Shown here in pieces: positions 1 through 8,181 of a stretch of 64,000 bases of DNA. The notes under the pieces are model-generated. The model saw only the letters and a program-made list of their open reading frames with translations. It was not told the origin of the DNA and ran no database searches. Numbering within the stretch: position 1 is the stretch's first letter; each line of letters begins with the position of its first letter. Origin of the DNA: Streptomyces aurantiacus. Lineage in GTDB: Bacteria > Actinomycetota > Actinomycetes > Streptomycetales > Streptomycetaceae. Both the position numbers and the translations under genes were made by a program. The stretch lies in NCBI RefSeq assembly GCF_001418335.1, contig NZ_LIPP01000010.1, forward strand, positions 32,974 through 96,973. The letters are read 5' to 3'.

Positions 1-205
1 CCACCGAAGGAAGGGGGCGGGCTCGGACAAGCGGAGTCGCGATCCGGGCTCGTCCGCACGGCGTGATCGGCTTCCACCGGAAGACCGCATCGTCTTGCGC
101 CCGGGACGGGTCACGGGAGCCGCTCGCGTTATACACGCGTCGCCAAGGCGGACAGGGAAACTGCACGATCAATTCGAGGGCATTCGCCTGCCCGAGGAGA
201 GTCGT

Positions 206-1468
206 ATGTACGGGGGTACTGCAGTGCCATTGCCGTTGATCGCCGCCCGCGCGGGAATAACGGAAGTAAATCGTTTACCTGACGACAGCGTAAGCGACGA
301 TTTACTCCAGGAAATGTCGACGTCGCTTTTTGCGTCACTGCCGCGCGCGGACCAGCGCAAGAAGGGCGTCACGTACGTAAAAGGCCTGCTGAGGGTCACC
401 GGGCGCAAATCCATCAGGAACATCGCGAATCTCATCGGTGGCCGAGCGGTCGATCAGAGCCTGCACCATTTCATCAGCGAATCCACCTGGGACTGGATGC
501 CGGTGCGTGAGGCACTGACCCGGTATCTGGTGCCGCGCCTTCCGGTGGAGGCCTGGGTGGTGCAGAACACGGTGATCCGCAAGGCCGGCCAGCATTCCGT
601 CGGTGTCGACCGCCGCTTCGTCCCGGCCGAGGGCCGGGTGCTCAACGCCCAGCAGGCGGTCAGTGTCTGGGCCGCTTCGGGCGGCCGGAGCAGCCCCGTC
701 GACTGGAGCCTCCATCTGCCCCAGGTCTGGATCGACGACGGCTGCCGCCGGAGCCGGGCGTCCATCCCGGACAGCGCCGAAGTGGAGCCCGTGACCGACA
801 GGGCCGCCAAACTCTGCGTCGAGATGATGACGGAGTGGGCCATGCCGGTACGCCCGGTGGTGCTGGACGCACGGGCCATGGACGTCCTCACGCTCGTGAA
901 CCGGCTGGGCCGGCGGGGCATCCCGCTGATGGCGCGCATTGACGAATCGCTTCCTCTGGTCGTCACCGACCCGGCGCTGACCGGCTATCAGGGCACCGCG
1001 AGGATGCAGGCGTCGGAGGTGGCGCGGGCGTGCAGCGGCTCACGGCACCCCGTCCGGTGGCTGCAGCCCGGCCTGGGCGGCGGCGTACGGACGGGGCAGC
1101 TGGCGACCGTGACCGTGAAACTGGCGTCGGGGAGACCAGGCATGCGCAGGTCGGCAACGGCCCGGCCGCTGACCCTGTTCGCCCTGTCCGAGCGCGGCAG
1201 GCAGCAGGACGCCCCGCAGCTGTGGCTCACCGACCTGCCGTGCGGTCAGCCGGCCGTGCCGCTCGCCCTGTGCACGCTGCTGGACCGCGTCGAGGACGAC
1301 TACGCGCAGGTGTCCAAGACCGTCGGCATCGAGGACTACGTGGGCCGGTCGTTCGAGGGATGGCACCGGCACATGACCCTGGCCTCGGCCGCGCACGCGG
1401 TCTCCGTGCTGGCCTCGGCGAACGCCACCCACTGGCGGGGCGCGGCCGGGACACGGCACGCCACCTGA
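206..1468 (+). CDS. IS701-like transposase-derived protein, first catalytic Asp missing
   Basis: The protein (420 aa) resembles IS701/DDE_5-type transposases: SVGV at 131-134 and VDWSLHLPQVWIDD near 165-178 match the conserved core, and YVGRSFEGWHRHMTLASAAHA matches the C-terminal block. At residues 119-122, where active enzymes have a DDT-type motif, this one reads VQNT, so the first catalytic Asp appears lost. I chose ATG 206 because GAGGAGAG lies just upstream; an in-frame open stretch runs further 5'. No flanking terminal inverted repeats were found, so it does not look like an intact insertion sequence. It lies next to the biosynthetic genes and may be domesticated, for example as a DNA-binding protein; that role is inference. 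Confidence 0.6.
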   Translation: MYGGTAVPLPLIAARAGITEVNRLPDDSVSDDLLQEMSTSLFASLPRADQRKKGVTYVKGLLRVTGRKSIRNIANLIGGRAVDQSLHHFISESTWDWMPVREALTRYLVPRLPVEAWVVQNTVIRKAGQHSVGVDRRFVPAEGRVLNAQQAVSVWAASGGRSSPVDWSLHLPQVWIDDGCRRSRASIPDSAEVEPVTDRAAKLCVEMMTEWAMPVRPVVLDARAMDVLTLVNRLGRRGIPLMARIDESLPLVVTDPALTGYQGTARMQASEVARACSGSRHPVRWLQPGLGGGVRTGQLATVTVKLASGRPGMRRSATARPLTLFALSERGRQQDAPQLWLTDLPCGQPAVPLALCTLLDRVEDDYAQVSKTVGIEDYVGRSFEGWHRHMTLASAAHAVSVLASANATHWRGAAGTRHAT

Positions 1469-1669
1469 CGAAGTGCCGATCGGCGTGTTGTGGGGGTCCC
1501 TTGCCCCGTAACAGGATCGGCGCCATCGCAGGACCGGTGCCATCGCAGGTCCGGTGCCCAGCCGGACAGCGGTCGAGGCGGCTACCTCCGTCTCGACCGC
1601 TGTCCGGGCGCCGGACGACGCGGCGGCGACCGATCAGCCGATCACCCGGTTGCGCCGATTCCGCGCCAG

Positions 1670-1728
1670 GGGGCGCCGAAGCCCCGCTCCGCGACCGCCC
1701 ACGGCGGCCGGAGCGGGGGCTGCGCCCC
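1670..1728 (+). terminator. Long hairpin after the transposase-like gene
   Basis: Nested inverted repeats: an outer stem ggggcgc/gcgcccc and an inner stem agccccgctccg (1680-1691) pairing with 1709-1721 with one bulged G. It could terminate transcription of the upstream gene and insulate the aroF-like gene. There is no T-tract, which is common in Streptomyces. The whole gap 1469-1832 holds only this hairpin, a solo MITE arm and a tandem repeat. Confidence 0.45.
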
Positions 1729-1734
1729 AGGGGG

Positions 1735-1752
1735 CTTCTGATGGATCTCCGC
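1735..1752 (+). repeat. Solo terminal repeat arm related to the MITE at 3861-4022
   Basis: Eighteen bases (CTTCTGATGGATCTCCGC) are identical to the inner part of the left terminal repeat of the MITE-like element at 3861-4022. No second arm is visible nearby, so this is a decayed copy or a recombination remnant. Confidence 0.55.
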
Positions 1753-1777
1753 GCTGCTGCCTCCGCTCACCCGCCCG

Positions 1778-1803
1778 CGTGACACATCTGCGTGACACAT
1801 CTG
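1778..1803 (+). repeat. Perfect 13-bp tandem repeat upstream of the DAHP synthase gene
   Basis: CGTGACACATCTG occurs twice head to tail, ending about 18 bases before the ribosome binding site of the DAHP synthase gene. It could be a regulator's direct-repeat operator or a slippage product. Confidence 0.5.
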
Positions 1804-1832
1804 CGCACCGGTCATCCCCACAGGAGAGATCA

Positions 1833-3041
1833 GTGGACAACCCCGTGCTCGAATTCGGATCGAAGCCGGCCGGCCAACAGCCGCGGTGGGAAGACGAGGA
1901 GGAGCTGCGACGGGTACGGCGGCGGCTCCTGCACGCTCCGGGACTCGTCGGATCCGAGGACGTACGCGCCCTGCGCTCGGACCTGGCCGCCGTCGCCGCC
2001 GGCGCCGCCCATGTGGTGCAGGCGGGGGACTGCGCGGAGGACCCGGCCCAGTGCACCGCGGCTCAGGTCGCCCGCAAGGCGGACCTGCTCGACGTACTCG
2101 CGGCCCGGCTGACGGCGGTCACGCACCGGCCCGTGGTCCGCGTGGGGCGGATGGCGGGGCAGTTCGGCAAGCCGCGTTCGAAGCCGACGGAATGGGTCGG
2201 CGACGTGGAACTCCCCGTCTACCGCGGGCACCTGGTCAACGGACCCGAGCCGAACCTACGGGCCAGGCGGCCCGATCCGCTGCGCATGGAGAGGTGCTAC
2301 CGCGCGTCCGACGACGTCCTGCGCCACCTCGGCTGGCGCCGCGGTCCGGCGGAGCCGCAGGCCGGGCCGTCGGCCGGGTCGGCGAGCGGGTCACCGACCG
2401 GACCGCCGGTGTGGACCAGCCACGAGGCACTCGTCCTGGACTACGAACTCCCGCTGGTGCGCAGGGATTCCACGGGCACGCCGTACCTGGCCTCCACGCA
2501 CTGGCCGTGGATCGGCGACCGGACCCGCCAGGTCGACGGGGCCCACGTGGCCCTGCTCTCCGCGGTGGCCAACCCGGTCGCCTGCAAGGCCGGCCCCGGC
2601 ATGACCGTCGGTGAACTGCTCGCGCTGTGCGAGCGGTTGGACCCGGCCCGCGAGCCGGGCAGGCTCACGCTGATCGCCCGGATGGGCGCCCAGCTCGCCG
2701 CCCGCCGGCTGCCGCCGCTGGTGTCGGCGGTGCGCGCCGCCGGACACCCCGTCATCTGGCTGTGCGACCCCATGCACGCCAACACCGTCACCACCCCGGG
2801 CGGACGCAAGACCCGTTACGTGGAGTGGATCACGCAGGAGGTCCGGGAGTTCCGGGCCGCGGTCCGGGAGGCCGGCGGGGTCGCCGGCGGTCTGCACCTG
2901 GAGACCACCCCGGACCACGTCACCGAATGCGCCCCGAATCCGTCCGCCGCCGATCAGGTGCACGAGACGTACACCAGCCTCTGCGACCCGCGGCTCCGCC
3001 CGGACCAGGCGCTGTCCGTCGTCGAGGCCTGGGACGCGTAA
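1833..3041 (+). CDS. Class II (plant-type) DAHP synthase, PhzC-like
   Basis: 3-Deoxy-7-phosphoheptulonate synthase condenses phosphoenolpyruvate and erythrose 4-phosphate, the first shikimate-pathway step. The 402-aa protein has class II signatures: GDCAE at 65-69 (Cys67 as metal ligand), RVGRMAGQFGKPRS for phosphate binding, CDPMHANT, and LETTPDHVTEC for further metal ligands. The GTG start at 1833 follows AGGAGAG. It is an extra cluster copy that would raise chorismate supply, as PhzC does in phenazine and related clusters. It opens the plus-strand block whose next members convert chorismate to 3-hydroxyanthranilate. Length is close to other secondary-metabolism copies and shorter than plant enzymes. 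Confidence 0.9.
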   Translation: MDNPVLEFGSKPAGQQPRWEDEEELRRVRRRLLHAPGLVGSEDVRALRSDLAAVAAGAAHVVQAGDCAEDPAQCTAAQVARKADLLDVLAARLTAVTHRPVVRVGRMAGQFGKPRSKPTEWVGDVELPVYRGHLVNGPEPNLRARRPDPLRMERCYRASDDVLRHLGWRRGPAEPQAGPSAGSASGSPTGPPVWTSHEALVLDYELPLVRRDSTGTPYLASTHWPWIGDRTRQVDGAHVALLSAVANPVACKAGPGMTVGELLALCERLDPAREPGRLTLIARMGAQLAARRLPPLVSAVRAAGHPVIWLCDPMHANTVTTPGGRKTRYVEWITQEVREFRAAVREAGGVAGGLHLETTPDHVTECAPNPSAADQVHETYTSLCDPRLRPDQALSVVEAWDA

Positions 3042-3090
3042 CCGAAGAAGTCCGCAGGACCGGAGAAAGAGCCGACGAAGGGGGAGACAC

Positions 3091-3861
3091 ATGGAGGGCA
3101 GGATCGCGCTGGTCACCGGCGCAGCGGGAGGGATAGGCGGCGCGGTGGTCCGGGCGCTCGCCGAGGACGGCATGGCGGTGGCCGCGGTGGACCGCGACGC
3201 CGAGGGACTGTTCACCACGGTGCGGAAACTGACCGCCGACGGACTCGTCGTCGAGGCCTTCCCCGCCGACATCACCGACCGGGCCGAGGTCGACCGCGTG
3301 GTCGGTGAGGTCGAGGAGCGCCTCGGGCCGCTGGACCACCTCGTCAACACCGCCGGTGTGCTCCGCCTGGGCGAAGCCCGCCGGTTGTCCGCCGACGACT
3401 GGGACGCCACCTTCGCGGTCAACGCCACCGGCGTGTTCGCCATGTCGCAGGCGGTCGTCAACCGGATGGTGCCGCGCCGCCGGGGCACCGTCGTCACGGT
3501 GGCGTCCAACGCGGCAGGCACCGCGCGCCGGCACATGGCCGCCTACGCGGCGTCGAAGGCCGCCGCCACGATGTTCACCAAGTGCCTCGGCCTTGAGGTC
3601 GCCGAGTACGGCATCCGCTGCAACCTGGTGGCTCCGGGCTCCACCGACACCCCGATGCTCACCTCGATGTGGCACGACGAGAGCGGACCGCGCGGCACCC
3701 TCGACGGCAAGCCCGAGGAATACCGCGTGGGCATTCCGCTGCGAAAACTGGCCCGGCCCGACGACATCGCCGACGCCGTCGTCTTCCTGCTCTCCGACCG
3801 GGCCGCGCACATCACCCTGCACAGCCTCACGGTCGACGGCGGCGCCACGCTCGGCGTGTAG
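3091..3861 (+). CDS. SDR dehydrogenase, EntA-like, probable 2,3-dihydro-3-hydroxyanthranilate dehydrogenase
   Basis: This short-chain dehydrogenase (256 aa) carries the nucleotide motif TGAAGGIG (9-16), NTAG, Asn111, Ser139, Tyr152 and Lys156 (YAASK). The segment RCNLVAPGSTDTPM is typical of EntA/DhbA 2,3-dihydro-2,3-dihydroxybenzoate dehydrogenases. With a PhzD-like and a PhzE-like gene next to it, the likely substrate is trans-2,3-dihydro-3-hydroxyanthranilate, oxidised to 3-hydroxyanthranilate with NAD; this substrate is inferred from context. ATG 3091 follows GAAGGGGGAG. The stop codon's last base is also the first base of the MITE-like element, so the element inserted at the TA of the stop codon and left the reading frame intact. 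Confidence 0.85.
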   Translation: MEGRIALVTGAAGGIGGAVVRALAEDGMAVAAVDRDAEGLFTTVRKLTADGLVVEAFPADITDRAEVDRVVGEVEERLGPLDHLVNTAGVLRLGEARRLSADDWDATFAVNATGVFAMSQAVVNRMVPRRRGTVVTVASNAAGTARRHMAAYAASKAAATMFTKCLGLEVAEYGIRCNLVAPGSTDTPMLTSMWHDESGPRGTLDGKPEEYRVGIPLRKLARPDDIADAVVFLLSDRAAHITLHSLTVDGGATLGV

Positions 3862-4022
3862 GGCCCTTCTGATGGATCTCCGCGGCGTCGCGACGCCCGG
3901 CACGCCCTCTCGCCGCACCGGGCACAGACCCAAGTACGTCCAGTACGCGGGCCTGTGCCCGGCACGCCGAGAGCACGCACCGGACGCCGCTCCTTCCCCA
4001 CGGAGATCCATCAGAAGGGCCC
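3861..4022. mobile_element. 162-bp MITE-like palindromic element with TA target duplication
   Basis: The ends are perfect 22-bp inverted repeats (3861-3882 and 4001-4022), beginning GGGCCCTTCTGATGG. Inside, ccgggcacag and ctgtgcccgg blocks form a second imperfect inverted repeat, so the whole element can fold on itself. TA flanks both sides (3859-3860 and 4023-4024), as expected for TA target duplication by IS630/Tc1-type transposases. It has no coding capacity. It sits between the dehydrogenase and isochorismatase genes, where it may also act as a terminator-like hairpin in the operon. Confidence 0.7.
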
Positions 4023-4071
4023 TAGGCCGACAGACCACACAGGGCCCACGCCCCCGAAAGGCAGGACTTCC

Positions 4072-4698
4072 ATGACCACCGGCCTACCCCTCGTCGAACC
4101 CTACGTACTGCCCGGCGCCGGCGAGCTGCCCGCAGCCGTCGCACCGTGGCACGCCGAGCCGGACCGCGCGGTGCTGCTCGTGCACGACATGCAGAACTAC
4201 TTCCTCCGCGCGCTGCCCCAGCCCCTCAGGCAGCCGCTGGTGCACAACATCGCCCGGCTGCGCGAGAACTGCGCCGCGCTCGGCGTGCCCGTCGCGTACA
4301 CCGCGCAGCCGGGCGACATGAGCGACGCCGACCGCGGGCTCCTGAAGGACTTCTGGGGCCCCGGCATGACGGGCGACACCGGCCACCGCGCCGTCACGAC
4401 GGAACTGGCTCCAGGACCCGACGACTGGGTGTTCACCAAGTGGCGCTACAGCGCCTTCTTCCGCTCGGGGCTGCTGGCACGGATGCGCGGCCGGGGACGC
4501 GACCAGCTGATCCTCTGCGGGGTCTACGCCCACCTGGGCGTCCTGATGACCGCCGTCGACGCGTTCAGCAACGACATCGAGACGTTCCTGGTGGCCGACG
4601 CCGTCGCCGACTTCTCGGCCGCGCGCCACCGGATGGCCCTCGACCACGCGGCGCGCTCCTGCGCCGTCGTCACCACGGTCGAGGAGGTCCTCGCGTGA
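4072..4698 (+). CDS. PhzD-like isochorismatase
   Basis: Members of this family hydrolyse the enolpyruvyl ether of 2-amino-2-deoxyisochorismate (ADIC) or isochorismate. The 208-aa protein matches PhzD in length and key positions: Asp39 in HDMQNYF and Lys123 in [12 protein letters not shown]. The segment [20 protein letters not shown] is also PhzD-like, where cysteine hydrolases of the superfamily carry a nucleophilic Cys. The expected product is trans-2,3-dihydro-3-hydroxyanthranilate. ATG 4072 was chosen over the upstream extension; a weak GCAGGA precedes it. It overlaps the next gene by GTGA, showing translational coupling to phzE. Confidence 0.9.
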   Translation: MTTGLPLVEPYVLPGAGELPAAVAPWHAEPDRAVLLVHDMQNYFLRALPQPLRQPLVHNIARLRENCAALGVPVAYTAQPGDMSDADRGLLKDFWGPGMTGDTGHRAVTTELAPGPDDWVFTKWRYSAFFRSGLLARMRGRGRDQLILCGVYAHLGVLMTAVDAFSNDIETFLVADAVADFSAARHRMALDHAARSCAVVTTVEEVLA

Positions 4699-6584
4699 CC
4701 CCCGATCCCCTGGACAGGGTGCTCGCCGGGCAGGCACCGCCCTTCGCGTTGATCCACCGTTCGACGGCGGACGGCGGGGACCGGCTCGACGTCCTGCTCG
4801 GCGAGGTCGAGACCTGCCCCGAGCTCGCCGCGATCCCGCTCCCGGAGCGATCCGCCGGCGTCGGCACCGGCGTCGGCACCGGCGCCCGGCACGACGTCCT
4901 GGCCCTGGTGCCGTACCGGCAGATCCGTGAACGCGGCTACGCCGGCGTCGACGACGGCACCCCGCTGCTCGCGCTGCGCGTGAGCGAACAGGACACCGTC
5001 CCCCTCACCGAGGCGTTGGCCCGCCTGCCCCGGGTCCCCACGGAACTCGTGGACGGCCGCTTCGTACCGGACGACGAGACGTACGCCGCCACGGTGCGCG
5101 ACGTGCTCGCGCACGAGATCGGTACCGGGCAGGGCGCGAACTTCGTCATCCGACGTACGTACCGGGCCCTGATCCGCGACTACACGCTGCGCAGCGCGCT
5201 GTCCTTCTTCCGCAACCTGCTGGAGACCGAGTCCGGCGCCTACTGGAGCTACCTGGTGCACACCGGCACCCGTACCCTCGTCGGCGCCTCCCCGGAACGG
5301 CACGTCAGCCTCCAGGGCGGCACGGCCGTGATGAACCCGATCAGCGGAACGTACCGCTATCCGCCCACCGGACCCGCGCTCCCCGGGGTCCTCGAATTCC
5401 TCGCGGACCGGAAGGAGACCGACGAGCTGTACATGGTCCTCGACGAGGAACTGAAGATGATGGCCCGCGTCTGCGAGGCAGGCGGCCGGGTCGTGGGCCC
5501 TTTCCTGAAGGAGATGACCCGCCTGGCGCACACCGAGTACCTCATCGAGGGACGCAGCGACCGCGACCCGCGGGAGATCCTGCGCGAGACACTCCTCGCC
5601 CCCACGGTCACCGGGAGCCCTCTGGAGAGCGCCTGCCGGGTGATCGAGCGGTACGAGCCTGAGGGCCGCGGCTACTACAGCGGCGTCCTCGCACTCATCG
5701 GCCGGGACGAGCAGGACGCCCCCACGCTGGACTCCGCCATCGTCATCCGCACCGCCGAGATAGACGGCGGCGGGCGGCTCGGCATCGGGGTCGGAGCGAC
5801 ACTGGTGCGCCACTCCGACCCGGCCGCCGAGGCGGCCGAGACACGGGTGAAGGCGGCCGGGCTGCTCGCCGCCCTGGAGGGCGGGCGGTCCTCCCGATAC
5901 GCCGACCACCCCCACGTCCGTACGGCCCTCGCCGAACGCAACACCTCGATCGCCCGCTTCTGGCTCGACGGGGCCTGCCCGCAGATGCCCCGGGTGCCGG
6001 CCCTGGACGGCGCGAAGGTCCTGGTCGTCGACGCCGAGGACTCCTTCACCGCGATGCTCGGCCACCAACTGGCCTCCCTGGGCCTGTCCGTGACGGTGCG
6101 CGGGTTCGACGAACCGCACCCCTTCGACGGCTACGACTTCGTGGTGCTCGGCCCCGGCCCCGGCGATCCGCGGGCCGTTGGAGAGCCCAAGGCCGCCCGC
6201 CTCCGCGCGGACATCGACACACTGCTGACCGAGCGCCGGCCCTTCCTCGCCGTGTGCTTCAGCCATCAAGTGCTGTGCGGCCGGCTCGGGTTCGACCTGT
6301 TCCGCAGGGACGTCCCCAACCAGGGCACGCAGCGGGAGATCGATCTCTTCGGGACGCGGGAGTCGGTCGGCTTCTACAACACGTTCGAAACCCGGTGGAG
6401 CGAGGACAAGACCGAGTGCGCGGGCGTGGGCCTGGTGGAGCTGAGCCGGGACCGGGAGACCGGCGAGGTGTACGCGCTGCGCGGACCGCACTTCGCCTCC
6501 GTGCAGTTCCACGCCGAGTCGGTGCTCACCCGGGACGGCGTACGCATCCTCGCCGAACTGCTGACCCACGTCGCCGAGGCGTGA
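4695..6584 (+). CDS. PhzE-like 2-amino-2-deoxyisochorismate synthase
   Basis: This is a fused chorismate-utilising synthase plus glutamine amidotransferase that turns chorismate and glutamine into ADIC. The 629-aa protein is the usual PhzE length. Residues 1 to about 410 are the TrpE-like MST domain ([47 protein letters not shown]). The C-terminal third is a class I amidotransferase with nucleophile Cys521 in AVCFSHQ and the His606/Glu608 pair in FHAES. The GTG start overlaps the phzD stop. The amino-group source and the neighbouring hydrolase and dehydrogenase favour ADIC synthase over anthranilate synthase. GTCGGCACCG repeats around residues 54-60 encode a short GVGTGVGTG run. Confidence 0.88.
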   Translation: MTPDPLDRVLAGQAPPFALIHRSTADGGDRLDVLLGEVETCPELAAIPLPERSAGVGTGVGTGARHDVLALVPYRQIRERGYAGVDDGTPLLALRVSEQDTVPLTEALARLPRVPTELVDGRFVPDDETYAATVRDVLAHEIGTGQGANFVIRRTYRALIRDYTLRSALSFFRNLLETESGAYWSYLVHTGTRTLVGASPERHVSLQGGTAVMNPISGTYRYPPTGPALPGVLEFLADRKETDELYMVLDEELKMMARVCEAGGRVVGPFLKEMTRLAHTEYLIEGRSDRDPREILRETLLAPTVTGSPLESACRVIERYEPEGRGYYSGVLALIGRDEQDAPTLDSAIVIRTAEIDGGGRLGIGVGATLVRHSDPAAEAAETRVKAAGLLAALEGGRSSRYADHPHVRTALAERNTSIARFWLDGACPQMPRVPALDGAKVLVVDAEDSFTAMLGHQLASLGLSVTVRGFDEPHPFDGYDFVVLGPGPGDPRAVGEPKAARLRADIDTLLTERRPFLAVCFSHQVLCGRLGFDLFRRDVPNQGTQREIDLFGTRESVGFYNTFETRWSEDKTECAGVGLVELSRDRETGEVYALRGPHFASVQFHAESVLTRDGVRILAELLTHVAEA

Positions 6585-6634
6585 AGCGAGGGAAGCCGCG
6601 CGCGGACGAAACCCAACCAAACCAAACCAAACGG

Positions 6635-6669
6635 AACGGCCGGCCGGGTGGATGACCCGACCGGCCGTT
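6635..6669. terminator. Bidirectional terminator between convergent gene blocks
   Basis: Fifteen-base arms (6635-6649 and 6655-6669) pair with a single G-T position around the loop ggatg. It lies exactly between the stops of the convergent phzE-like and lyase genes. It is bordered by a run of CCAAA repeats (about 6612-6630) and by GCGTGCGTCGTGCG repeats (about 6674-6710). Confidence 0.8.
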
Positions 6670-6711
6670 TCCGGCGTGCGTCGTGCGGCGTGCGGCGTGC
6701 GTCGTGCGGCG

Positions 6712-8181
6712 TCAGGGTGCGGGTTCGGCCCGCGGAACCAGCGTGCCGGCCGCGCGCAGCGCCCGGTCGACGAGCGCGCCCGCGGCACCGGTGTACCCGG
6801 TGGGATCGCACAGTGTCGCAAGCTCCGCGGCGTCGAGCCCCAGACCGGGCACCTCACCGAGGACCTCCGCCAGCGGCCGGCCGGTCTTCCCGGCCTCCTG
6901 GGACGCGTCGTCGAGCAGGCGCCTGGCCTCCGCGACGCCCCGCACCGGGGCCAGGACAGCGGCGACGCGCTCGGCGACGATCCGGGAACCGGTCAACTCC
7001 AGGTTCTCCCGCATCCGTCGGGGGCTCACCACCAGACCCCGGGCCAGCTCCACCGCCGTATGGGCGGAACCGCCGGTCAGCCGGAGGCATTCGCGCAGCG
7101 GCTGCCACTCCGCGTGCCAGCCGCCCGCGGAACGTTCGTCCTCCGAGACCAGGCACTGCGTCAGCCCGGCGGCGATGGGCGGCACCTGGAGCGCCGCGCT
7201 GCGCAGCAGGGTCGCCAGGACCGGATTGCGTTTGTGGGGCATGGCCGAGGACCTGCCCCGGCCGGGCCCGCCCGGCTCGGCGACCTCGGCGACCTCGGTA
7301 CGGGCCAGCGACTGCACGTCGACCGCGATCTTCCCCAGCGCGCCGGCGGTGAACGCCAGGGCCGCGCCGAGGTCGGCCACCGGCGCACGCAGGGCGTGCC
7401 ACGGCAGTACCGGTTGGGCCAGGCCGGTCTCGGCGGCGAAGGCCTCGACCAGCCGGCCGGGATAGGCGTCGGCCGCCGGGCCGGTGATCCCGGCCGAGGC
7501 CAGATAGCCGGCCAGCGTCCCCGCCGCACCGCCGAGCGCCACGGGCAGCGAGGCGTCCACGACGGCGAGCCGGTGGGCGGCGTCGAGGACCAGCTGCCGC
7601 CAGCCCGCCGCCTTCAGGCCGAACGTCGTCGGCACCGCGTGCAGGGCCAGGGTGCGCCCCGCCATGGGAGTGTCCCGGTGTTCGGCGGCCAGCCGTGCCA
7701 ACGCACCGGCCGTCTCCGCCAGGTCGGGCAGGATCAGCCGCAGGGTGCGCCGTGCCACCAGCATCGTCCCCGTGTCGAAGACGTCCTGGCTGGTGGAGCC
7801 CCGGTGTACGTACTCGGCCGCCGACGGGTCCGCCGCCCTGACCGCGTCGGTGAGCGCCCGCACCACACCGACCACGGGGTTGGCGGTCTCCCGCGCGCCG
7901 ACCGCGATCGCCCGCAGCTCGAACCGTTCGGCGCGGGCGGCCCGGGTGATCGCCTCGGCCGCGGCGTGCGGGACCGTGCCCAGCCGGGCCTGGGCCCTGG
8001 CCAGCGCGGCCTCGGCGTCCAGCATGGCCTGCAGCCAGGCGGTGTCGGACACCGCGGCCTCCGCGGGCGTGCCCGCCCGGACCGGGGACAGCAGCCCGGA
8101 GTCCATGAACGCGTCGGTGACAGTGTCTTCGGTGTAGGTGCCTTCGGTGTAGGTGTAGGCGTCGGCGGATGCGGCGGTCAT
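6712..8181 (-). CDS. CreD-like nitrosuccinate lyase (fumarase/ASL superfamily)
   Basis: The 489-aa protein belongs to the adenylosuccinate lyase/3-carboxymuconate cycloisomerase superfamily, with the signature SSAMPHKRNP (about residues 309-318) and the HRGSTSQDVFDTG block. In cremeomycin biosynthesis CreD splits nitrosuccinate into fumarate and nitrous acid. The neighbour here is CreE-like and overlaps this gene by ATGA, so the same role is likely. Without that neighbour it would be called a generic PcaB-type lyase. The N-terminus carries a repetitive YTYTEGTYTEDT stretch encoded by a short DNA repeat (about 8120-8160), probably non-conserved. Start ATG at 8181. Confidence 0.8.
   Translation of the reverse strand: MTAASADAYTYTEGTYTEDTVTDAFMDSGLLSPVRAGTPAEAAVSDTAWLQAMLDAEAALARAQARLGTVPHAAAEAITRAARAERFELRAIAVGARETANPVVGVVRALTDAVRAADPSAAEYVHRGSTSQDVFDTGTMLVARRTLRLILPDLAETAGALARLAAEHRDTPMAGRTLALHAVPTTFGLKAAGWRQLVLDAAHRLAVVDASLPVALGGAAGTLAGYLASAGITGPAADAYPGRLVEAFAAETGLAQPVLPWHALRAPVADLGAALAFTAGALGKIAVDVQSLARTEVAEVAEPGGPGRGRSSAMPHKRNPVLATLLRSAALQVPPIAAGLTQCLVSEDERSAGGWHAEWQPLRECLRLTGGSAHTAVELARGLVVSPRRMRENLELTGSRIVAERVAAVLAPVRGVAEARRLLDDASQEAGKTGRPLAEVLGEVPGLGLDAAELATLCDPTGYTGAAGALVDRALRAAGTLVPRAEPAP

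Noticed and set aside
1833..6584. Phenazine biosynthesis cluster
   Set aside because: PhzC, PhzD and PhzE-like genes are present, but no PhzF, PhzA/B or PhzG lies in the window, and an EntA-like dehydrogenase would aromatise the intermediate instead.
4695..6584. Anthranilate synthase TrpEG fusion
   Set aside because: Length, the adjoining PhzD-like gene and the EntA-like dehydrogenase favour ADIC synthase; there is no trp gene nearby.
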